From Alphaproteobacteria bacterium (GTDB lineage Bacteria; Pseudomonadota; Alphaproteobacteria; UBA9655): a stretch of 64,000 nucleotides of DNA. The translations under genes were made by a program, and so were the position numbers. Shown here piece after piece: positions 51,426-62,421 of the stretch. The notes under the pieces were generated by a model that saw only the letters and a program-made list of their open reading frames with translations, made no database searches and was not told the DNA's origin. Each line of letters opens with the position of its first letter. The stretch's first letter is position 1. The stretch lies in contig JAGONT010000007.1 of the NCBI GenBank assembly GCA_017992885.1, positions 1 to 64,000 of the forward strand, given 5' to 3'.

Positions 51426-54400
51426 ATGAAAATTACGCGTCACTTTACCAAAGAAAACACAGATCCCTATCGCTCTTTTGAGTTCCGTAAAGCGGATAGT
51501 GAAATTCGTAACCCCGATGGATCGGTTGTTTTTCATCTTGAAGGAATTGAAGTTCCTGCGGCTTGGTCTCAAGTAGCTTGTGACGTTTTAGCACAAAAGT
51601 ACTTTCGTAAGGCAGGTGTTCCTCGGGCCTTAAAAGCAGTTAAAGAACAAGGAATTCCAGAATGGCTTTGGCGCAAAGAAGCTGATTCGATAGCTTTGTC
51701 TCAATGGGCTGAGAAAGAGCATTTTGGACATGAGATGACTGCTAAACAGGTGTTTGATCGTTTGGCAGGGTGTTGGACTTATTGGGGCTGGAAAGGAGGA
51801 TATTTTGACACTGAAACCGATGCGCGGGCGTATTATGATGAAATGCGTTATATGCTTTGTGCTCAAATGTGCGCACCTAATTCTCCTCAATGGTTTAATA
51901 CCGGCCTCTACTGGGCCTATGGAATTAATGGGCCCGCTCAAGGTCACTCTTACGTAGATTACAAAACAGGTGAACTTAAAACATCTACCTCTTCTTATGA
52001 GCGTCCTCAAGTTCATGCTTGCTTTATTTTAAGCCTCAAAGATGATCTTGTGAATGAGGGGGGAATAATGGACCTGTGGTTGAGAGAAGCCCGTCTTTTC
52101 AAATATGGTTCTGGAACGGGTTCTAACTTTTCACATTTAAGAGGTGCAGGAGAAATTCTTTCTGGAGGGGGATATTCTTCAGGAATGATGAGTTTTTTAA
52201 AGATTGGTGATCGGGCGGCTGGCGCTATTAAGTCGGGGGGAACAACGCGTCGTGCAGCTAAGATGGTTGTTGTAGACGTAGATCATCCGGATATCGAAGA
52301 ATACGTGAATTGGAAAGTGATTGAAGAGCAAAAGGTTTTAGATCTTGTAGTAGGATCTAAAAGTGCAAAGAAGCATCTTTCTGCCATTCTTGCTGCTTGC
52401 CAAGAGGGGCAAGGGGATGAGCGATTAAATCCACAAGAAAATCCTTCTCTTTACCAAGCTTTAAAAGAAGCTCGTGCGGCAATGATTCCCGAGAATTATT
52501 GTCAACGTGTCATTCAATTTGCCCGTCAAGGATATACTCATATGGATATTCGTGAGTATGATACAGACTGGGATTCGGAAGCTTATCGTACGGTCTCTGG
52601 GCAAAATTCAAATAACTCTGTTCGTGTAACGAACAAATACCTCCATGCAGTTATGGAAGATAAAGAATGGAATCTTTTGCGCAGAACAGATGGGAGTATT
52701 CATAAGGCTATACGGGCTCGAGACCTATGGGATCAAATAGGTCAAGCTGCATGGGCTTCGGCCGATCCAGGTCTCCAATATGATACAACGATCAATGAGT
52801 GGCATACTTGTCCTCAAAATGGGCGAATTCGTGCTTCAAATCCTTGCTCGGAGTACATGTTTTTAGATGATACAGCTTGTAATCTTGCTTCTCTTAATTT
52901 GGTGGCGTTTATGAACCATCAAGGGAGAGAAGCCAAAGCGGGAGAGCTTCATTTTGATTGTAAAGCTTTCGAACATGCAGTTCGTTTGTGGACAATGGCT
53001 CTTGAAATTACGGTTATGATGGCTCAGTTTCCCTCAAAAGAAATTGCGATGCTTTCTTATGAGTTTCGTACACTAGGGCTTGGATATGCCAACATCGGTG
53101 GTCTCTTAATGGCATCTGGCATTGCTTATGACAGTAAAGAAGGTCGAGCCATTGCAGGGGCTGTTGCTGCATTGATGACAGGAATTTCCTATGCGACGTC
53201 TGCAGAGATGGCCGCAGAGCTTGGGACTTTTAAGCATTATAAGCTGAATGAGAAAGATATGCTGCGCGTGATGCGTAACCATCGTCGAGGGGCCTATGGA
53301 GAAAAAGAGGGATATGAAGGCCTTGAAGTGATGCCTGTTCCGTTGGAAGAAAAAGATTGTCCTTGTCCGACCCTCGTCAAAGCTTGTCGACAAGCTTGGG
53401 ACAGATCCTTAGAGCTAGGGAAAAAACATGGATATCGCAATGCACAAGCGACCTGCATTGCCCCAACAGGAACAATTGGTTTGGTGATGGACTGCGATAC
53501 CACAGGTATTGAACCTGATTTTGCAATGGTGAAGTTTAAAAAGCTTGCCGGGGGGGGGTATTTTAAAATCATTAACCGTCTTGTTCTTCAGGCTCTTCAG
53601 GTCTTGGGGTATACCCCAAAGCAGATTGAAGATATCATTCAATATGCGGTAGGACAGGGGAGTCTTGAAGAGGCTCCCGGAGTTAGCTTTAAGGCTTTGC
53701 AGAGCAAGGGCTTTACAAATCGTGAAATTAATCTTTTAAAAGATAATTTAAAATCTGCCTTTGATATTAAGTTTGTTTTTAATCGTTGGACGTTGGGAGA
53801 TGATTTTTGCAAGAAGGTATTGAAGTTAACAGAGGCACAACTCAATAACGTGCGGTTTGATCTTTTGACTCACTTAGGCTTTAAGCAAGATGAAATTGAA
53901 AAGGCTAATGCTTATTGTTGTGGGACGATGACCGTTGAGGGTGCTCCCCATTTGAAAAAAGAGCACTTATCGGTTTTTGATTGTGCAAATCCGTGTGGTC
54001 GAACGGGAAAACGTTACCTTTCCGTCGAAAGTCATATTCGGATGATGGCTGCTGTTCAACCCTTTATCTCAGGCGCTATTTCTAAAACCATCAACATGCC
54101 AAATTCAGCAACAATCGAAGACTGCAAAGAAGCGTATCTTCTCTCTTGGCGATTGGCTTTAAAAGCGAATGCTCTTTATCGAGATGGATCAAAGCTTTCT
54201 CAACCGTTAAATGCGTCTTTATTGGGAGATGAGGTTGCAGAAACGCTTGCTGAAATGTCATCTCCTGAAAAAGCAAAAGTTGTGGCAGAGAAGGCTGTAG
54301 AACGTGTTGTTGAGCGATTTATCCATCGTGCCCAGCGACAAAAGCTGCCTAATCGTCGTAAGGGATACACTCAAAAGGCTGTAGTGGGTGGTCACAAGGT

Positions 54401-55085
54401 TTACTTACGTACTGGAGAATATGACGAAGGAAGCTTAGGAGAAATTTTTATTGATATGCATAAGGAAGGTGCTTCCTTTCGGAGCTTAATGCACAATTTT
54501 GCCATGGCAATTTCTATTGGACTGCAATATGGCGTTCCGTTGGAAGAATTTGTAGATGCGTTTGTTTTTACTCGTTTTGAACCCTCAGGTCCTGTTTCTG
54601 GAAATGATACCATCAAGATGGCGACATCGATCCTTGATTATATTTTTCGCGAGTTGGCCATTTCTTATATGGGTCGAACGGATCTTGCTCATGCAGAACC
54701 GGTAGATCTGCGCCCAGATACCATTGGTCGTATTGAAGCGGAGAAAGGAGCTCTCGTCAATAAAGATAAGAAAAAAGGAGAAATCGTCAATAGTTTGATG
54801 AGCAATGGGTACGTGCGCAATAATTTATTTGTAGTGTCTCCCGCCAATCACGATCAAGATGCTTATTTGCTTCACGAAGCGACAGGGACAGAATCTGTGA
54901 AACCCTTAATGGGGTCATCCGTCATTGCGGAAGTGGAAGTTACGGAAATGGAAGAGCGGCGTTTTCAAGCTCGTCTAAAAGGGTATGCTGGGGATGCTTG
55001 CACTGACTGTGGAAACTTCACTCTTGTTCGTAATGGAACGTGTTTTAAGTGTGATACCTGTGGCTGCACAACCGGGTGCTCTTAA
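51426..55085 (+). CDS. nrdJ: Adenosylcobalamin-dependent ribonucleotide reductase (class II, NrdJ)
   Basis: 1219 residues, the long alphaproteobacterial class II type. Reduces ribonucleotides to deoxyribonucleotides using B12 and needs neither oxygen nor a NrdB subunit. Catalytic-core motifs are visible: [15 protein letters not shown]-type loop, [19 protein letters not shown] with the active-site Cys, [18 protein letters not shown]. The C-terminus carries a Cys-rich tail, [10 protein letters not shown] and [10 protein letters not shown], that delivers electrons and may bind zinc. It stands alone, with a promoter and palindrome upstream and a dispersed repeat after it. Cobalamin must be made or imported; no such gene lies in the window. 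Confidence 0.97.
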   Translation: MKITRHFTKENTDPYRSFEFRKADSEIRNPDGSVVFHLEGIEVPAAWSQVACDVLAQKYFRKAGVPRALKAVKEQGIPEWLWRKEADSIALSQWAEKEHFGHEMTAKQVFDRLAGCWTYWGWKGGYFDTETDARAYYDEMRYMLCAQMCAPNSPQWFNTGLYWAYGINGPAQGHSYVDYKTGELKTSTSSYERPQVHACFILSLKDDLVNEGGIMDLWLREARLFKYGSGTGSNFSHLRGAGEILSGGGYSSGMMSFLKIGDRAAGAIKSGGTTRRAAKMVVVDVDHPDIEEYVNWKVIEEQKVLDLVVGSKSAKKHLSAILAACQEGQGDERLNPQENPSLYQALKEARAAMIPENYCQRVIQFARQGYTHMDIREYDTDWDSEAYRTVSGQNSNNSVRVTNKYLHAVMEDKEWNLLRRTDGSIHKAIRARDLWDQIGQAAWASADPGLQYDTTINEWHTCPQNGRIRASNPCSEYMFLDDTACNLASLNLVAFMNHQGREAKAGELHFDCKAFEHAVRLWTMALEITVMMAQFPSKEIAMLSYEFRTLGLGYANIGGLLMASGIAYDSKEGRAIAGAVAALMTGISYATSAEMAAELGTFKHYKLNEKDMLRVMRNHRRGAYGEKEGYEGLEVMPVPLEEKDCPCPTLVKACRQAWDRSLELGKKHGYRNAQATCIAPTGTIGLVMDCDTTGIEPDFAMVKFKKLAGGGYFKIINRLVLQALQVLGYTPKQIEDIIQYAVGQGSLEEAPGVSFKALQSKGFTNREINLLKDNLKSAFDIKFVFNRWTLGDDFCKKVLKLTEAQLNNVRFDLLTHLGFKQDEIEKANAYCCGTMTVEGAPHLKKEHLSVFDCANPCGRTGKRYLSVESHIRMMAAVQPFISGAISKTINMPNSATIEDCKEAYLLSWRLALKANALYRDGSKLSQPLNASLLGDEVAETLAEMSSPEKAKVVAEKAVERVVERFIHRAQRQKLPNRRKGYTQKAVVGGHKVYLRTGEYDEGSLGEIFIDMHKEGASFRSLMHNFAMAISIGLQYGVPLEEFVDAFVFTRFEPSGPVSGNDTIKMATSILDYIFRELAISYMGRTDLAHAEPVDLRPDTIGRIEAEKGALVNKDKKKGEIVNSLMSNGYVRNNLFVVSPANHDQDAYLLHEATGTESVKPLMGSSVIAEVEVTEMEERRFQARLKGYAGDACTDCGNFTLVRNGTCFKCDTCGCTTGCS

Positions 55086-55128
55086 AATATGGACAAACTT
55101 GCTTTTATTATGAATAATATCATTTACA

Positions 55129-55279
55129 AAAAATAATTAAGAACAAGTCCTAATTCTGGATTGTTTTGCTTCGCTCGTAATGACGAGTTTTTATATTGAA
55201 AAACAAAAGGTTCGTCATTGCACGGAGGGATGAAGCCCGACAAAGCAATCCAAAAAAGTAATCTTAAATTACGTAATTT
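55129..55279. repeat. Dispersed palindromic repeat, copy B
   Basis: This is the reverse-oriented copy of the element at 1411-1522. The terminal gtaatcttaaattacgtaat (55258-55277) matches, as reverse complement, the left end of copy A with two changes over about 20 bases. The other end (aaaaataattaagaacaag) matches the ttcttaatta end. Between them are paired gcttcgctcgtaatgacgag and cgtcattgcac...caaagcaatcc motifs. It is about 40 bases longer than copy A in the centre. It separates nrdJ from the ABC exporter. Confidence 0.75.
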
Positions 55280-55352
55280 GTATAAGTCTTTGAATCAAAA
55301 CTGAACTATGCATATCTATGACCATTTTTTTAAATGAGAAAGATAAATAATT

Positions 55353-57137
55353 ATGGCGTCTGTAAAACTAAAAAATAAAAATACTATAGAAGTCCATAAT
55401 AAAACAATCCTTGCTTTTTTTTGGCAGCACATAAAGCCGTATAAGTGGCTTTATCTTATTATGTTAATGGCTCCTGTTATAAGTAGCTTTTATCCTTTTG
55501 CTTATAATTATGCCATAAAGTTATTTCTTGATGTCATGGCAACGCAAAGCCCCTTAACCTATCAAGCCATTCTTTTCCCGATCATTCTCTTTATTGCTGC
55601 GCAGTTCACCTTAGATTTTGTGTGGAGAATAAGTAATATAGCAGAATGGAAGGCAGAACCTTATGTGAGACGGTCAATTCTTCTAAAATCCTACGATTAT
55701 GTACAACATCATTCTTATTTGTTTTTTCAAGATAATTTTACTGGCACCATGAGTAGTAAGCTAAAGGGTCTGCTTGATGGATATGATAAATTTTGGGCTG
55801 AGATGCATCATGGTCTCATGTCAAAAATTCTTAAGAGCATTGTCAATCTTTGTGCTCTTTCAATTGTTAGCTTTAATCTTGGTATATTTGTTTTTATCTG
55901 GGCTGCAGTCTATGTTCCCATAATGTATACACTTTCCCTTAGATTGAACAAACTTTCCTTTGAGGAAACAGAAAGTAGGCACGCCCTTGTTGGGCAAATC
56001 TCAGATAAAATCACTAACATTATTTCCCTTTTCTCTTTTGCTTCACGAAAGAGAGAACTTAAATCTTTAGACAACCAGATCTCTCATGATTTTATTCCTA
56101 AGCAAGTTCGGGTTTATAAATACGATTTTAAAATTCAAATCATTGGAGGATTTCTTTATCTGATAATGTTTGGATTTATTCTATTTTATATGATTCACTT
56201 AAGGATGATAGGGTTAATCTCGATTGGAGATTTTGCTTTTGTGTTTGGCATTGCTTTGGTGGTAGCAGATGACATTTGGCATGCAACAATTTCTTTGCAA
56301 GAGTTTTCCCGAGCAATGGGCGATTTAAAAAGCTCTCTTTCCATTTTAAATAGTCCTCACGAGAACGTAGATCAGAAAAATGCTTATCCTCTTATCCTAA
56401 ACAATCCAAAAATAGAATTTAAAAATGTTAGCTTTGGGTACGATGACAAAGACTCTGTTTTCAAAGATCTTAATCTTATTGTGAATCCAGGTGAAAAGGT
56501 TGGATTGGTGGGACATTCAGGGGCTGGAAAGTCTTCTCTCATTAATCTTCTTCTTAGATATTTTAAAAATAATAAAGGGAAAATCCTCATTAATGACCAA
56601 AATATTAATGATGTGACTCAGGATTCGTTGAGGGAAAATATTGCTATTATCCCACAAGATACCCTGTTATTTCATCGAACTTTGTTGGAAAATATCAGAT
56701 ATGGCAAGCCATCGGCGACGGACGATGAAGTCATTGAAGCCAGTAAACGCGCACATCTTCATGAGTTTATCATTAAATTGCCTGAGCAATATCATTCTTT
56801 TGTAGGGGAGAGAGGTATAAAACTATCCGGAGGACAAAGACAAAGAATAGCCATTGCTAGAGCGATCTTGAAAGATGCGCCTATCCTTATTCTTGATGAA
56901 GCCACTTCTTCTCTTGATAGTCAAACAGAACAATTCATTCAAGACAGCCTTAATTTTCTTATTGAAGATAAAAGGAAAACAGTTATTGCTATCGCTCATC
57001 GCTTATCGACATTAAAGCATATGGATCGGATTATTGTGCTGGATAAAGGAATAATTATTGAAGAAGGAACTCACGATAAATTAATTCATACGAAAGATAG
57101 CCTCTATAAGAAATTATGGGAACTACAGGAAATTTAA
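55353..57137 (+). CDS. ABC exporter, fused permease and ATPase
   Basis: 594 residues: six transmembrane segments over about residues 35-310, then a nucleotide-binding domain with Walker A GHSGAGKSS (near 386), signature KLSGGQRQRIAIARAI (near 490) and Walker B ILILDEATSSLD (near 512). It is a half-transporter of the type IV exporter (MsbA/ABCB-like) fold and should act as a dimer. Substrate cannot be inferred; peptides, lipids or drugs are all possible. Its AT-rich codons, isolation after a repeat and lack of linked genes may point to acquisition by transfer (inference). Confidence 0.93.
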   Translation: MASVKLKNKNTIEVHNKTILAFFWQHIKPYKWLYLIMLMAPVISSFYPFAYNYAIKLFLDVMATQSPLTYQAILFPIILFIAAQFTLDFVWRISNIAEWKAEPYVRRSILLKSYDYVQHHSYLFFQDNFTGTMSSKLKGLLDGYDKFWAEMHHGLMSKILKSIVNLCALSIVSFNLGIFVFIWAAVYVPIMYTLSLRLNKLSFEETESRHALVGQISDKITNIISLFSFASRKRELKSLDNQISHDFIPKQVRVYKYDFKIQIIGGFLYLIMFGFILFYMIHLRMIGLISIGDFAFVFGIALVVADDIWHATISLQEFSRAMGDLKSSLSILNSPHENVDQKNAYPLILNNPKIEFKNVSFGYDDKDSVFKDLNLIVNPGEKVGLVGHSGAGKSSLINLLLRYFKNNKGKILINDQNINDVTQDSLRENIAIIPQDTLLFHRTLLENIRYGKPSATDDEVIEASKRAHLHEFIIKLPEQYHSFVGERGIKLSGGQRQRIAIARAILKDAPILILDEATSSLDSQTEQFIQDSLNFLIEDKRKTVIAIAHRLSTLKHMDRIIVLDKGIIIEEGTHDKLIHTKDSLYKKLWELQEI

Positions 57138-57298
57138 TTTAATTTTTATTAATTATATACAATACAATGGCTTATTTTTAAATTCATGATTATTCTCGCG
57201 AAGAAGTCAGTTAAAAATGAGAGTTTTAAATACATTCATTGCAAGATTTTAAAGTTTTTTGTTATTCGTTTAAGAATAACTACAGATTTCTTTTTCCT

Positions 57299-57934
57299 TT
57301 ATTTTATTTCCAAAAAAAGTTCCGAGGGTGAAGATTTTTGTTGAAGAATTATTTTTCTGTTGTGTTCTTTAACAAGACAATGGATTAAATAACAAGGAAT
57401 AGAGCGGGGCGTTAGTTCTTGAAGAGAAGCATTACCCTCTAGGGCCTCAACAGTCCCTTGATGAAGAATGATTGAGGTGGCTTTTAGACAAAGAGAAAGG
57501 GAAGGCTGATTTTCTGTGGGAGTTGTAATATGTAAGATTCCTCCCTTGGGAGCACATTCGCTCATCCATAAAACAGTGTTAAGCAGAAGGCGTCCCCACC
57601 CTTCAATGGCTAAATCCTTTTGAAACGGTTCTTGCCAATTAAACACCATCTTACTCCGGACAAAATAATCATCAATAAACTTTTGGGCTTCTCCAAGAGA
57701 GAACATCCCCCCATTGCTTCCGAAGGCAATTCTAAAAAAGCGAAGACGCGCAGAAGCGGCTTGAGCACTATGAAGAATTAAACTTAAAATTTCTTCGGAT
57801 TCCATCAAGTGATCAGGAGGAGTTTCTTGAAAAAGTTCTAAACCTGTATTAATAGCTCCAACAGGTGTAACGAGATCATGGCAAATACGAGAGGTAAGAA
57901 GTTCAGCAAGACGGAGAGAAGAGTTCATAGGCAT
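57299..57934 (-). CDS. chpT: Histidine phosphotransferase ChpT
   Basis: 211 residues in two parts. An N-terminal helical hairpin carries the phosphorylated His in LLTSRICHDLVTPVGAIN (His19), and a C-terminal region resembles a degenerate HATPase (GRLLLNTVLWMSECAPKGG). ChpT relays phosphate from CckA to CtrA and CpdR, which control the alphaproteobacterial cell cycle. AAGGA lies eight bases before the ATG; a second ATG two codons in is possible. It shows that the CtrA phosphorelay is at least partly kept in this genome. It is divergent from the RND genes. Confidence 0.87.
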   Translation of the reverse strand: MPMNSSLRLAELLTSRICHDLVTPVGAINTGLELFQETPPDHLMESEEILSLILHSAQAASARLRFFRIAFGSNGGMFSLGEAQKFIDDYFVRSKMVFNWQEPFQKDLAIEGWGRLLLNTVLWMSECAPKGGILHITTPTENQPSLSLCLKATSIILHQGTVEALEGNASLQELTPRSIPCYLIHCLVKEHNRKIILQQKSSPSELFLEIK

Positions 57935-58046
57935 TTTTTGTATCCTTGTAATATTTTAGCATCTTGTTAAGGTCTTATCTGGTAGGGTATGAATATAAAA
58001 CATATATATTAAAATTTTAAGCTTATTTTAGACAGAGATATACCAA

Positions 58047-59120
58047 ATGAGAACGTATACAAAAATTATAATCGCGATCATCATATGTGCAATAGGTCTT
58101 GGCATTGTCCTTTGGCTAAAAAAGGAAAAGGTCTTACCTGATAGTGTAATCAAAGAACCTAAACTTGTTGAAGCGGCTAGAGCTAAAAGTGGTTCTATCC
58201 TAAGGCGTATTACGACAGTTGGGAGCCTTTCTGCCATCCAATCGGTTCTTTTGCGTCCAGAGGTTAGCGGAAAGATTGTAAAAATATTTTTCCAAGATGG
58301 AGAGAATGTGAAAGCAGGAGATCCTCTTTATAAGATTGACGATGCAATTTATGTAGCAAAAGTTAAAGAAGCTGAAGCACACCTTGCCTTAAACAAAGAA
58401 GAACACAGTCGAGCGATTAAACTTTTGGAGAAAAAATTTGGGACTCTCCAGCAGCGAGATAGAACACTGGCTGAAGTTCAAGTCGCCGAAGCTGTTTTAG
58501 CAGAAGCAAAAATTCGTCTTGATAATACAGTCATAAAAGCGCCGTTTGATGGTGTTATGGGATTAAGTACTGTAAGTATAGGTGCTTTTGTTTCAGAGTC
58601 TGTTGAACTTGTAAACATTGTAGATTTAGATCCCATTAATGTGGATTTCCACATTCCAGAGTCTTATTTGCCTTTTGTGCATCCAAAGGATGAGGTTGAT
58701 GTAACGATTGAGGATTTTGATCCCTTGCCCGTGCCAGCAGTGGTTAAAGCTATCGATCCCAAAATTGATGAGGCCACAAGGACTGTAATTATTCGTGCTC
58801 AAATGCCAAATAAAGAGTTGGCTTATCGTCCGGGAGAGTTTGCCCGTGTTACGGTTTTGGCAGGGAGAATTGAAGATGCTGTTTTAATTCCGGAAATAGC
58901 TGTTGAGCGAGAGGGTGATGAAGAGTCTGTCATGCTTGTCGTGGATAATACAGCTTTTAAATCGGTAGTGAGTACAGGAATGAGAGAAGGGAATGAAGTC
59001 GAAATTAGTCATGGCGTCAAAGCAGGTGATTGGGTGATCACTGCAGGTCAATTCAAAGTACATGATGGAGAAGAAGTTAAGATTGTTAATGAGACTGAAG
59101 GGCAAGAAGAGGCAGAATGA
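58047..59120 (+). CDS. RND efflux periplasmic adaptor (membrane fusion protein)
   Basis: 357 residues with an N-terminal membrane anchor (IIIAIIICAIGLGIVLWL). Barrel-sandwich motifs are split around a helical hairpin: GSLSAIQSVLLRPEVSGKI with FFQDGENVKAGDPLYKID, and later IKAPFDGVMGLSTVSIGAFV. A beta-barrel (VDFHIPESYLPFV) and a membrane-proximal domain follow. It links the inner-membrane pump to an outer-membrane channel, which is not in this window. The stop overlaps the pump start (ATGA). There is no clear Shine-Dalgarno sequence before the ATG. Confidence 0.94.
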   Translation: MRTYTKIIIAIIICAIGLGIVLWLKKEKVLPDSVIKEPKLVEAARAKSGSILRRITTVGSLSAIQSVLLRPEVSGKIVKIFFQDGENVKAGDPLYKIDDAIYVAKVKEAEAHLALNKEEHSRAIKLLEKKFGTLQQRDRTLAEVQVAEAVLAEAKIRLDNTVIKAPFDGVMGLSTVSIGAFVSESVELVNIVDLDPINVDFHIPESYLPFVHPKDEVDVTIEDFDPLPVPAVVKAIDPKIDEATRTVIIRAQMPNKELAYRPGEFARVTVLAGRIEDAVLIPEIAVEREGDEESVMLVVDNTAFKSVVSTGMREGNEVEISHGVKAGDWVITAGQFKVHDGEEVKIVNETEGQEEAE

Positions 59121-62100
59121 AATTTATAGAACTTCTCATACGTCGTCCCGTTTTATCAACTGTTATGACCGTTATTATTTTAATGATTGGGGGTGTTTCC
59201 TACACGCGTTTGACACTGAGACAATTTCCTGAAGTTGATAAGCCCATCATTACTGTTAGAACGTCTCTTGAGGGAGCGAGTCCTCAAATTATTGAAGCTC
59301 AGTTAACACGACCTTTGGAGGAAGCCTTAGGAGGAATTGAAGGTCTTGATTACATGACCTCAAGAAGTGATACGGAAAACAGTAGTATTAAGTTAAATTT
59401 TAAGGTAGATCGTAATATTGACCTTGCTGCAGCCGATGTTCGCGATCGACTGCAAAAGGTGAGAAATCAACTTCCTGATGATGCTCAAGACCCTTTGATT
59501 ACAAAAGCTGATGCCGACGCTGCACCTTTAATTTATCTCTCGCTATATAGTGATAAAAAGGATGTCACTGAGTTGGCTGACTATGCTCATAGGTTTTTAG
59601 AAAGTGAACTTGAAACAATTAAAGGTGTTGCGAGTGTAGAAGTGATGGGAGGGGGCAATTTAGAAATGCACCTCGTCTTAGATCCTGTTCGACTCAATGC
59701 ATATAAAATTACAGCAACAGATGTAGCTGCAGCTTTAAAACGACAAAATATAATAAAGCCAGCAGGACGTATTTCAGGGGAAGAACGAGAATTTACGGTT
59801 ACAACAACGGTTCCTCTGACAACGTCAAATCAATTCAATGCAATGATTATTGCAGAACGAGAAGGTCGCATTATTCGTTTGAAGGATGTGGGATATGCTA
59901 AACTTGACTCGGAAGATAAACGTTTTTCTTCACGGTATAATGACAAAAATGCAGTGAGTATTGGGATTGTTAAAAAGTCGGTTGCTAATCCTTTACTTGT
60001 TAAGAAAGGGATTGAAGAAAAAGTCGCGCAAATTAGGGAGCGTCTCCCCTCTGGAACATATATTGAAATTTCTTCAGATCAAACAGTCTTTATTCAAAAA
60101 TCTATTGAACATGTTTATCGAACCATTTGGGAAGCCATTTTTCTTGTGATTTTTGTTGTCTTTGTCTTTTTAAGATCGATACGGGCTTCTCTGATCCCTC
60201 TTGTGACGATTCCCGTCTCTTTAATTGGTGCCTTTGCATTAATGTTTGTTCTTGGATTTACAATTAACATCTTGACCCTCCTTGCACTTGTCTTGGCTAT
60301 TGGTCTTGTTGTGGATGATGCTATTGTTGTGCTTGAAAATATTTATCGCTACATCGAAGAGGGAATGAAACCAAAGGCGGCCGCAATTCGCGGGGCAAAA
60401 GAAATTAGTTTTGCTGTTATTGCTATGACACTAACATTGGCTGCTGTTTATGCTCCTGTTGCCCTTTCAAGTGGAATAACCGGAAAGCTGTTTACTGAAT
60501 TTGCCATGACTCTTGTAGGGGCAGTGCTTATTTCAGGATTTGTAGCCTTAACCTTAACGCCGATGATGTGTGCTCAATTGCTTGTTTCGCATGATCATGA
60601 AACACATGCAAATAATAGGTTTTCTCGAGCTTATCAAGCTTTTTCAGATAAAATGGGTCAATGGCTAGATAAACTAGATCAGGGATATGGCAACCTTTTA
60701 ACACGCATTTTACACAAACGATTATGGGTTTCTATAAGTGGTCTTGTTGTTGCTTTAATCGGCCTATATCTTGCGGTATTTCAATTGAGGCGTGAGCTGA
60801 CACCTGCTGAAGATCAAGGTGTTCTCATAGCTACAGCGCTTCCTCCTTATGGAAGAAATTTAAACTATATTGAAAGGTATGCTCTGCAGATGGATCAAGT
60901 GCTTGCTGCGGTTCCAGAGCTTATTAAACGAATGACCATTGTTCAGGTGGGTGATTACACTCAGTCACAGAATACGATGACGCTGTGGGAAAATAGAACC
61001 AGAAGTTGTAGTGATATTCAGAAGACGATAGCACCTGAACTTGATAAAATTATTGGTCTTGAGGTGAAGTCACGGTGTCGAAGTCGTTCGGCAATTGGAG
61101 GAGGAAGTGGGTATGATCTGTCCTTTGTGATTCAAACGACGCGCTCATACGAAGATTTAGTGCAGCAAATGGAAAAAATTTGGAAAGTGATGCTCCAGCA
61201 TCCTGGAATTGATAGAGTCCAACCTGATACAGGGCAGCCTGGTCAAGATTATAAGGTGCAAGTAGATGCTGAAAAAGCGTCCACCTTAGGTGTTGAGCCA
61301 GATGTTATTGCTCAGACTTTGGATACATTAATTGGCGGGCGTCGTTCGACAACCTTTGAAAGGGAAAACAAACAATACCCCGTGCGTGTTTGGGTGGGTG
61401 AAAAATTCCGTAGGTCGGCGCAAGACGTATTGGATATGACGGTGCGAGGGTCAAGAGCAGGAAAAGAAACGATCGTCCCTCTTTCAGATATTGTGAAAAT
61501 AGTGGCCGTAACCACAACCCCAGAAATTTACCACTTTGATGGCATGCGCTCTGCAACGTTGGATGCAACTTTAAAAGAAGGATATGGTTTAGGGCAGGTT
61601 CTTAATGATATCAAGGGGATTGCAACTAAAATTCTGCCTGATGGATACCAGACGACAGTTTCGGGGGAAACGAGGGATTTCTTAAAAGAAACCTATACGA
61701 TTTATCTCATTTTTGGGCTGGCTATTGCCTTTATATTTTTAGTGATGGCTGCACAATTTGAAAGCTTTATTGATCCTTTTATTATTATTCTGAGTGTACC
61801 ATTGTCTTTAGCAGGGGCTGTCTTTACCTTATGGATAGTGCCGACTGGAACTTTAAATATTTATAGTCAAATTGGACTTGTTACTTTGATAGGATTGATT
61901 ACTAAACATGGAATCCTTATTGTTGATTTTGCCAACAAATTGCAACAAGACGGAAAATCCGCCTACGAAGCTGTGATTGAAGCTTCACGCTTGCGGTTAA
62001 GACCTATTCTCATGACTACTTTTGCAATGGTTTTTGGGGCTGTGCCATTGGCTTATTCGAGCGGTGCGGGTGCAGAAACACGAGAGCAGATTGGTCTTGT

Positions 62101-62218
62101 GATTGTTGGAGGAATGAGTGTCGGGACTCTGTTTACCCTTTTTGTGATTCCAGTTGTGTATACGTATTTAAGCAGGAGTCGTCGTTTAGAAGAGCTCCAT
62201 GATGAAGGACATCATTAG
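59117..62218 (+). CDS. RND multidrug efflux permease (AcrB/MexF family)
   Basis: 1033 residues, the typical length, with 12 membrane segments in two halves. The proton-relay acid pair is in LALVLAIGLVVDDAIVVLEN in the fourth helix, and a Lys partner lies in the tenth (GLVTLIGLITKHGILIVDFAN). The N-terminus FIELLIRRPVLSTVMTVI is canonical. It forms a trimer that expels drugs, bile-like compounds or lipids with the adaptor encoded just upstream. Alphaproteobacterial pumps of this subtype can be specific; the substrate is unknown. No repressor gene is adjacent, so control is not evident. Confidence 0.95.
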   Translation: MKFIELLIRRPVLSTVMTVIILMIGGVSYTRLTLRQFPEVDKPIITVRTSLEGASPQIIEAQLTRPLEEALGGIEGLDYMTSRSDTENSSIKLNFKVDRNIDLAAADVRDRLQKVRNQLPDDAQDPLITKADADAAPLIYLSLYSDKKDVTELADYAHRFLESELETIKGVASVEVMGGGNLEMHLVLDPVRLNAYKITATDVAAALKRQNIIKPAGRISGEEREFTVTTTVPLTTSNQFNAMIIAEREGRIIRLKDVGYAKLDSEDKRFSSRYNDKNAVSIGIVKKSVANPLLVKKGIEEKVAQIRERLPSGTYIEISSDQTVFIQKSIEHVYRTIWEAIFLVIFVVFVFLRSIRASLIPLVTIPVSLIGAFALMFVLGFTINILTLLALVLAIGLVVDDAIVVLENIYRYIEEGMKPKAAAIRGAKEISFAVIAMTLTLAAVYAPVALSSGITGKLFTEFAMTLVGAVLISGFVALTLTPMMCAQLLVSHDHETHANNRFSRAYQAFSDKMGQWLDKLDQGYGNLLTRILHKRLWVSISGLVVALIGLYLAVFQLRRELTPAEDQGVLIATALPPYGRNLNYIERYALQMDQVLAAVPELIKRMTIVQVGDYTQSQNTMTLWENRTRSCSDIQKTIAPELDKIIGLEVKSRCRSRSAIGGGSGYDLSFVIQTTRSYEDLVQQMEKIWKVMLQHPGIDRVQPDTGQPGQDYKVQVDAEKASTLGVEPDVIAQTLDTLIGGRRSTTFERENKQYPVRVWVGEKFRRSAQDVLDMTVRGSRAGKETIVPLSDIVKIVAVTTTPEIYHFDGMRSATLDATLKEGYGLGQVLNDIKGIATKILPDGYQTTVSGETRDFLKETYTIYLIFGLAIAFIFLVMAAQFESFIDPFIIILSVPLSLAGAVFTLWIVPTGTLNIYSQIGLVTLIGLITKHGILIVDFANKLQQDGKSAYEAVIEASRLRLRPILMTTFAMVFGAVPLAYSSGAGAETREQIGLVIVGGMSVGTLFTLFVIPVVYTYLSRSRRLEELHDEGHH

Positions 62219-62272
62219 CGTCTCCGAATCTCTTGGGTAGAGAGGTATGAGGATGAACCGAATGTGGTGTGA

Positions 62273-62318
62273 GTAATGTGAGAGCATGCGCATAAAAAAT
62301 ATTTTATTTGCTCATTAC
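62273..62318. terminator. Long imperfect stem-loop after the RND genes
   Basis: gtaatg...gagca (62273-62286) can pair with tgctcattac (62309-62318), and between them ataaaa pairs with ttttat. The result is a 46-base, AT-rich, interrupted hairpin about 55 bases after the pump stop. It is a plausible end for the RND transcript; there is no T-run after it. Confidence 0.4.
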
Positions 62319-62421
62319 TAGATATATATTGTCGTGTGTTTTTTAGTCGATCGTTAAGAAGCCATATTTAAGAATCTCTTGCAAAGATCATGTATAAAAT
62401 AAAGAACAAAAATTCCCTAAT

